A DNA stretch of 64,000 nt, from contig NZ_JAGETZ010000003.1 in assembly GCF_017571495.1 (NCBI RefSeq), positions 62,001 to 126,000 on the forward strand. Direction: 5' to 3'. A model generated the notes under the pieces. The model saw only the letters and a list, made by a program, of their open reading frames with translations. It did not search any database and was not told the origin of the DNA. Within the stretch, counting starts at the first letter, position 1; the number at the start of each line of letters is the position of its first letter. This stretch comes from Hymenobacter negativus. Lineage in GTDB: Bacteria > Bacteroidota > Bacteroidia > Cytophagales > Hymenobacteraceae. This document shows positions 58,883-64,000 of the stretch, one piece after another. The position numbers and the translations under genes are program-made.

Positions 58883-59560
58883 CTATTGCTTGGCTACGCC
58901 CTTTTTTCGCCCGTCAATCTCGGCCAGCAGAATGGGAATGTCGCGTTGCAAATTGGCAACCTGCTCGGCGTTCAACCCATCGTAAGCACCACGGATGCGG
59001 CCTTGGTCATCAACGAGAGCCAGGACACCGTTGTGGGCGAGGCCGCCGGGGGCCAGGCTATCGGGTACCACGCCGGTAAGCAGGTGGTTGGCCAACTCAA
59101 ACGATTTGGCGCGGTCGCCGAGACTGGCGAAATGCCAGCGGGCAGCATCGCTGATGCCCAAGCGCTCGGCGTAGTCCTTCAGCACGGCGGTGCTGTCGTG
59201 CTCGGGGTCGATGGTGATGGAGAGGAAGCTGATGCGCGGGTCGGTGGGGAATTTCTTATACACCGTCAGCAGGGCGCTCTGCAGCTTGGGGCAAATGCCG
59301 GGGCAGGTAGCAAAGAAGAAATCGGTGACGTAGGCGCGGCCCGCAAAGGTTTGATTGGTGACGGGCTGGCCGGCCTGGTCTACCAGCTGGTAGGTGGGCA
59401 CGGCCTGGTATATGGTATCGGCGGGGCCGCCGTCGGCGCGGGGGCGTACGTCGCGCTCGCCCAAAATGGGCAATGTGGCGGCCGTTTTGGGCGGTTCGGT
59501 GCAGGCAGTGGTGAGCAGGGTGGCCGCCAGCGCGGGCAGCAAAAACAGGCGTTTGAACAT
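58883..59560 (-). CDS. SCO1/SenC family copper chaperone-like protein
   Basis: A 225-residue lipoprotein (signal LFLLPALAATLLTTAC). Thioredoxin fold with the CxxxC copper motif in FFFATCPGICPKLQSALLTV, DPRISFLSITIDPEHDSTAV, and the distal His in PGGLAHNGVLALVDDQGRIR. SCO proteins metallate or reduce the CuA site of cytochrome oxidase. Middle of the operon 59568 - 58883 - 58340. Confidence 0.9.
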   Translation of the reverse strand: MFKRLFLLPALAATLLTTACTEPPKTAATLPILGERDVRPRADGGPADTIYQAVPTYQLVDQAGQPVTNQTFAGRAYVTDFFFATCPGICPKLQSALLTVYKKFPTDPRISFLSITIDPEHDSTAVLKDYAERLGISDAARWHFASLGDRAKSFELANHLLTGVVPDSLAPGGLAHNGVLALVDDQGRIRGAYDGLNAEQVANLQRDIPILLAEIDGRKKGVAKQ

Positions 59561-59567
59561 GCGAGGG

Positions 59568-60017
59568 TTATTTGGTGGGGGGCGGCACGTCGCCGGCGGC
59601 GGGGTGCTCGGTGGTGAAGCGGGTGGCCGAGTCGAGGGTGGATTTATACTGCCGGCTCACGGCATCGAGCACCTGCTGCTGCTGCCGGAAATAAGTGAGG
59701 CGGGTGGCGGGCGCGGCCGTGGTGTCGGGGGCTTTGTATTGGTGCATCCAGCCCATCATGGCAGCATCGGCGGCCAGCAGGCCATGGATGTAGGGCGCAG
59801 CAGCCTCGGTGTGGTAGCCCGAGAGCTTGCTCTTAAACTTATAGAGCTGTGCGGTTTGGGCCATCAGAGAATCGTGCTGGTTGAGCAGGGTCATCTCGGC
59901 GGCACTGGCTTCGGAAGGGGCACCATTCTCACCAATGGGCTTGTTGGGCGAAGAGCAGGCAGCAAGCACTGAGGCGGCCAGGGTGATGTGGAGGGCGTTT
60001 TTGAGAGAGATTTTCAC
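59568..60017 (-). CDS. Hypothetical lipoprotein in SCO operon
   Basis: A 149-residue lipoprotein (ALHITLAASVLAACSSPNKP). The mature part is mostly helical: SAAEMTLLNQHDSLMAQTAQ, LYKFKSKLSGY, and a His-containing segment GLLAADAAMMGWMHQYK. First gene of the SCO/cytochrome cluster, 7 bases before the SCO gene. Met/His content would allow copper binding, but that is speculation. Confidence 0.72.
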   Translation of the reverse strand: MKISLKNALHITLAASVLAACSSPNKPIGENGAPSEASAAEMTLLNQHDSLMAQTAQLYKFKSKLSGYHTEAAAPYIHGLLAADAAMMGWMHQYKAPDTTAAPATRLTYFRQQQQVLDAVSRQYKSTLDSATRFTTEHPAAGDVPPPTK

Positions 60018-60132
60018 GGTGCAAAGGTACGGCGGGCAAGCGTTTGGATGGGGGAGACGGGCATTTGGAGAAGCCAGGGCGAGGGTTTAGAGAATGCTAA
60101 CAAATCAAAACAAGACTTAGCTGGTTTTCGTC

Positions 60133-60245
60133 AGATGATGCGGAGATGCGGCACTTCGCGTCTGTTTGTTGAACGGCCGGTGCTGCATCGTTAAAGCCTC
60201 ATCATTCAACAGAAATACGCGGCACTTTGCGTCTCCGCATCATTT
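60133..60245. repeat. Imperfect inverted repeat
   Basis: AGATGATGCGGAGATGCGGC..(60133-60173) and its near complement (60202-60245, ..GCGTCTCCGCATCATTTAAG) flank 28 bases. Lies between the divergent lipoprotein and aldo/keto reductase genes. Likely a MITE-like element distinct from the CGTCATGC family. Confidence 0.6.
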
Positions 60246-60279
60246 AAGAACCTGTACGTAACCATCCTCTTTTTTACGA

Positions 60280-61269
<990 letters not shown>

Positions 61270-61304
61270 GTGAGAAGGGGTGGGGGCAGTTGGGCTAGCG
61301 AGCC

Positions 61305-62000
61305 TCACAGGCTGTAGCGCACGCCGATGCCCCCACCCCCGCCTACCGGCGACCCAGATGTGCCAAAAACTCTGGCGATGCACAATACCCATGATATATG
61401 CGCGCTGGCGTCAGCAGTTAGTGCCAAGCGCGGGCTAATATGGTAGCTGGCTGCCAATCCTATGGTTACAGGCAGGTCGCCTAGCTTACGCTGCCTTCCC
61501 GAATAAGGAATGGTTGTAGTTGGATTCAGTGCCAGTACGTTGTAATATTTCTCCGTGAAGCGGGTCATTACATAAGTAAGGCCCGCCCGCCCGTCAAGCT
61601 GCCAGCGACTTGCCGTCACAGGCAAAAGAGACTTGCGCAACAGCATGGAAACGGCGAAAGCCTGCACCGCTTCGGTGGAGTAGTAATAATAGTCGCCGCT
61701 ATCTGTATACACTGGGTCGCTATTGGCGGATGCTGCCCGCTGTGCCTGCATAAACCCAGCTTCCAGGCCATAACCATTGGCGAACTGGCGCCCCACCAAT
61801 ATTTGCACCGGCTGCAGTTCGTAAGGCGAGGCGGTGCCTTTGGTATGCACGGTTTCGGGTTGAGCGTAGCGATGGTAGGCTGCTCCGGCTGCAACGTACC
61901 AGCCAGGCACAGCACTAGAAGAAGTCTGGGCGATGGCCCCCGTGAAGCTGCCAACAACCAAGGAGCCGGTGAGCACAAATAAACCGTAGAGAGGACGCAT
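61305..62000 (-). CDS. Putative outer membrane protein
   Basis: A 231-residue exported protein. Signal peptide MRPLYGLFVLTGSLVVGSFT then GAIAQ. Beta-strand pattern GWYVAAGAAYHRYAQPETVH, QFANGYGLEAGFMQAQRAAS, RLALTADASAHISWVLCIAR and final GGGGGIGVRYSL (C-terminal aromatic-Ser-Leu) suggests an outer-membrane beta-barrel. Function unknown. Start at 61998-62000. Confidence 0.68.
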   Translation of the reverse strand: MRPLYGLFVLTGSLVVGSFTGAIAQTSSSAVPGWYVAAGAAYHRYAQPETVHTKGTASPYELQPVQILVGRQFANGYGLEAGFMQAQRAASANSDPVYTDSGDYYYYSTEAVQAFAVSMLLRKSLLPVTASRWQLDGRAGLTYVMTRFTEKYYNVLALNPTTTIPYSGRQRKLGDLPVTIGLAASYHISPRLALTADASAHISWVLCIARVFGTSGSPVGGGGGIGVRYSL

Positions 62001-62150
62001 ACAATTGCCGAAAGTGAGTTGGCAAATAAGCACGCCCTATCTATAGGGACAGTATCAATTTACTGAAGAAAAGGACTTCATAGAATGCCCAATTCAGTCA
62101 ATCAAACCCAGCCGAATGAAATGTAATAGGCGTTTTTAAACTAATGAAAG

Positions 62151-62195
62151 CCTTTTTTTTGTAGCCAGTTAGACAAAGCAGGCTACAAAAAAAGG
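62151..62195. terminator. Bidirectional terminator-like hairpin
   Basis: CCTTTTTTTTGTAGCC (62151-62166) pairs with GGCTACAAAAAAAGG (62181-62195). Lies downstream of the DAC-like gene (-). A second hairpin, CGGCT/AGCCG, is at 62264-62280, touching its stop. Confidence 0.7.
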
Positions 62196-62279
62196 ACTTT
62201 TCAGTTTTTATTATTCGATTAAAAGTCGAGGTAGTTACCCGCTGATTATCAACTCGTAGTCGGCTAGACAAAAGCCGAG

Positions 62280-63728
62280 TTACGATGGCAGCAAGTCAAT
62301 CCAGCCGTCTTCACTCACCACCACAGCTAGCACGGGGTACTTGCTGCTATTCACGTAGCGGAGGGCGCCATTGAAGCGGGCGCCGCGGGAGGAGTCGCCT
62401 TTGTCGGTGGCCAGGCCGTCGAGGATGACGCCAATGGCGTGGCACATGGCGTTGGGCTCGATAAGGACAGCCCCGTCGATGTTGGTGACGAGGCGCAGGA
62501 CAGAGGGCGTCATGATGCGCGGCACCACCCGGAAGCTTTGGCGGGTGAGGCGCTTGGCCTCCTGGGCCGCGCCGGTGGTGATGACCAGAATGGTGCCGTT
62601 GGGCTGACTGGTGGCCTGCTGGGCCAGGTCCCAGAGGTATTCGATGCTGTCGGGGTCGAGCGACGGAAACACGATGCGCAGGATGCGGGCAAAGTTGTCG
62701 GCGGCCACGCGGCCCTGGGGCAGGCGGGGGGTGTTGCTCACCACGCGCATCAGCACGTTGCCGGCATGGCTCATTTCCCAGCTGTAGTGATTGGTGAAAT
62801 GCACCGTCACCAAGGGCTCGTATTGCGAATCACTTTCGGGCACAAGCTGGCCCAGGCCGAAGACGTGCGAGGCGTCCGAAATGAGCGCAGTGTGACCCTC
62901 GCTCAGCTCCAGCAGCTTGCGGATGGAGCGGTGGTCGCGCATGGGCACGGGCGTTTCCAGCGTGAGCACGGGCACCACGGCGGGGTGCATGCGCCGGCTG
63001 ATGAGCATGGTCCCAATGCCCTCGTCGCCCTCGTGGCGCAGGGCAGCCACGCCATTGCAGGCGTCGTACAGGCCGTGGGTGCCGGCGGGGGCCACGCGCA
63101 GCATCAGGCGGCGGCCAGCCGAGCGCAGCAACTCGTTGTAGTCGCGGTCAAGCACGGGCTGGTCGTTGTCGGCGGTGTCGGCTTCGCGCAGGGCGCGGGT
63201 GCAGTCGTGCAGAAACTCCAGCACGGCCGCGTGGGGCAGGTTGGCGGGGCGGCCCGAGCCGGGCTTGGGCAGCGCGTAGTAATTGTCGTAGCAGTCGGAA
63301 GCCAGCTGCAGCACCACCGTCACGAGGTAGCCCTGCAAGCTGACGGGGGTGGAGCAGAACGAGCGCCGGTTTTCGTGGCGGCTGGCCGTAAGGATATTCA
63401 GCTTGCTCTCGGTGGCCTGGCACACCAGTTCGTACCAGTGCTGCTTCTCAAATCGGTCGTGGTCGTTGGGGTGCAGGTGGTACACCGAATCCTGCGGGCC
63501 TTTGTCCAACTCCAAAGCGGCAGCGTCGGCCTTGATGTCCTGAAAATCGTTGGGCGAGTAGCGCAGCATGGCGGGCTCCAGCACCACGGCATCGGGCTCG
63601 TCGGTTTCTTTGGCCGAAGCCAGACCCAGCAGGAAAACTTCGGGCCGCAGGCTGCGGTCGAGCAGGTTAAAAACGCCCTCGGCAAAGAGCTGGGCAGAAA
63701 CGCGAAACAGGCTTTGGTGCTCCCACAT
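62280..63728 (-). CDS. Two-domain protein with C-terminal DisA_N/DAC-like domain
   Basis: A 482-residue cytoplasmic protein. The C-terminal ~75 residues fit the diadenylate cyclase fold: Asp418-Gly-Ala (TNIDGAVLIEPNAMCHAIGV), then RGARFNGALRYV (448-459), and PVLAVVVSEDGWIDLLP. The canonical RHR motif reads Arg451-Phe-Asn, so c-di-AMP synthesis is doubtful; from memory related proteins share this RGARxNxA variant. The N-terminal ~380 residues (MWEHQSLFRVSAQLFAEGVF; HYSWEMSHAGNVLMRVVSNT; VPRIMTPSVLRLVTNIDG) would be a sensor region, which I cannot assign. ATG 63726-63728 preferred over the longer frame (63815). Confidence 0.75.
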   Translation of the reverse strand: MWEHQSLFRVSAQLFAEGVFNLLDRSLRPEVFLLGLASAKETDEPDAVVLEPAMLRYSPNDFQDIKADAAALELDKGPQDSVYHLHPNDHDRFEKQHWYELVCQATESKLNILTASRHENRRSFCSTPVSLQGYLVTVVLQLASDCYDNYYALPKPGSGRPANLPHAAVLEFLHDCTRALREADTADNDQPVLDRDYNELLRSAGRRLMLRVAPAGTHGLYDACNGVAALRHEGDEGIGTMLISRRMHPAVVPVLTLETPVPMRDHRSIRKLLELSEGHTALISDASHVFGLGQLVPESDSQYEPLVTVHFTNHYSWEMSHAGNVLMRVVSNTPRLPQGRVAADNFARILRIVFPSLDPDSIEYLWDLAQQATSQPNGTILVITTGAAQEAKRLTRQSFRVVPRIMTPSVLRLVTNIDGAVLIEPNAMCHAIGVILDGLATDKGDSSRGARFNGALRYVNSSKYPVLAVVVSEDGWIDLLPS

Positions 63729-63860
63729 GGGCAGATAATCAGAACAGCCAGACCCCGCTGCGGGCCCGACTTCAGGCCGAACTACGCAAAAAAGCGCCGA
63801 ATAGTGGTATAGCAAAACAAAATTCCTGGTTTCTCGCTTCCAGCATTTCCTTCGAAGACG

Positions 63861-63868
63861 TATCTTCG
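63861..63868 (+). promoter_or_regulatory. Candidate -7 box TATCTTCG
   Basis: One base from TAnnTTTG, ~58 bases before the start of the last gene. Confidence 0.25.
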
Positions 63869-63925
63869 GGCTACCACTGGTGGCTCTAGCCGCCTCTCCT
63901 TCACCCCGCCAACCCTCGCAAGCCT

Positions 63926-64000
63926 ATGCTCTTCGTTGACATGCTTTTTGTGGTCGCGGTGGCCATTTCTTTTATTCCAATTCTTACCGGCTACTGCGCT
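63926..64000 (+). CDS. Membrane protein, N-terminus (3' truncated)
   Basis: An ATG at 63926 opens a frame to the window edge: MLFVDMLFVVAVAISFIPIL then TGYCA. The hydrophobic stretch is a TM segment or signal anchor. Too short to identify. Confidence 0.5.
   Translation, partial: MLFVDMLFVVAVAISFIPILTGYCA

Overview
The window looks like chromosome from a GC-rich Bacteroidota bacterium, most likely Hymenobacter or a close Cytophagales relative. Three proteins end in (or are) type IX secretion (T9SS type A) C-terminal sorting domains. Several candidate promoters fit the Bacteroidota -7 box TAnnTTTG, and SD-type ribosome sites are mostly missing. Genes are mostly high-GC with huge antisense shadow ORFs. 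I saw no rRNA, tRNA, CRISPR array or prophage.

Layout. 1-4.5 kb: end of a T9SS surface protein, an RsbQ-like hydrolase, an 0.9 kb gene-poor gap, a small AT-hook-like protein, and an XdhC-type molybdoenzyme maturation factor. 4.5-6.5 kb: an AraC regulator and an NmrA-like reductase. 6.5-11.6 kb: an AT-rich accessory block with three orphan immunity-type genes (DUF2004-like, ankyrin, SUKH/SMI1). Related GCCCCGCAAC...GTTGCGGGGC palindromes precede and follow these genes. The block also holds two GC-rich hypothetical genes and a perfect 35-bp inverted repeat. 11.6-15.7 kb: a three-gene PaoABC-like molybdenum hydroxylase operon. 16-21.3 kb: a small membrane protein, a two-component system, then a SulP transporter and a beta-carbonic anhydrase; tandem 11-bp repeats in front of the SulP gene look like the response regulator's target. 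21.4-27.3 kb: M1 peptidase, acyltransferase, TonB receptor.

27.4-30.5 kb is the most striking part. Ten 21-bp tandem repeats are followed by a well-formed SAM-I riboswitch. A 32-codon leader ORF ending Cys-Met-Gly-Cys-Cys-Cys-Cys-Pro-Ala starts seven bases after the riboswitch. Then come an ATP-grasp ligase and an SsuD/SfnG-like flavin monooxygenase. I read this as a sulfur-starvation operon sensing both SAM and cysteine.

30.5-44 kb: amino-acid permease, stress protein, PL9-like lyase lipoprotein, secreted proteins, acyltransferase, HD hydrolase and a 1648-residue T9SS protein. 44-52 kb: topoisomerase III, DinB protein, a Crp/Fnr regulator divergent from a ferredoxin-adenylate/guanylate cyclase fusion with unusual substrate-pocket residues, and an SDR-DUF2867 protein. 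52-64 kb: T9SS protein, slipin, M28 peptidase, SseB, a SCO/cytochrome c operon, aldo/keto reductase, and a two-domain protein with a diverged diadenylate-cyclase (DisA_N) C-terminus. A MITE/REP-like palindrome family (CGTCATGC..GCGAAGCATCTC) recurs at 13.9, 30.4 and 57.1 kb, with a partial copy at 21.4 kb.
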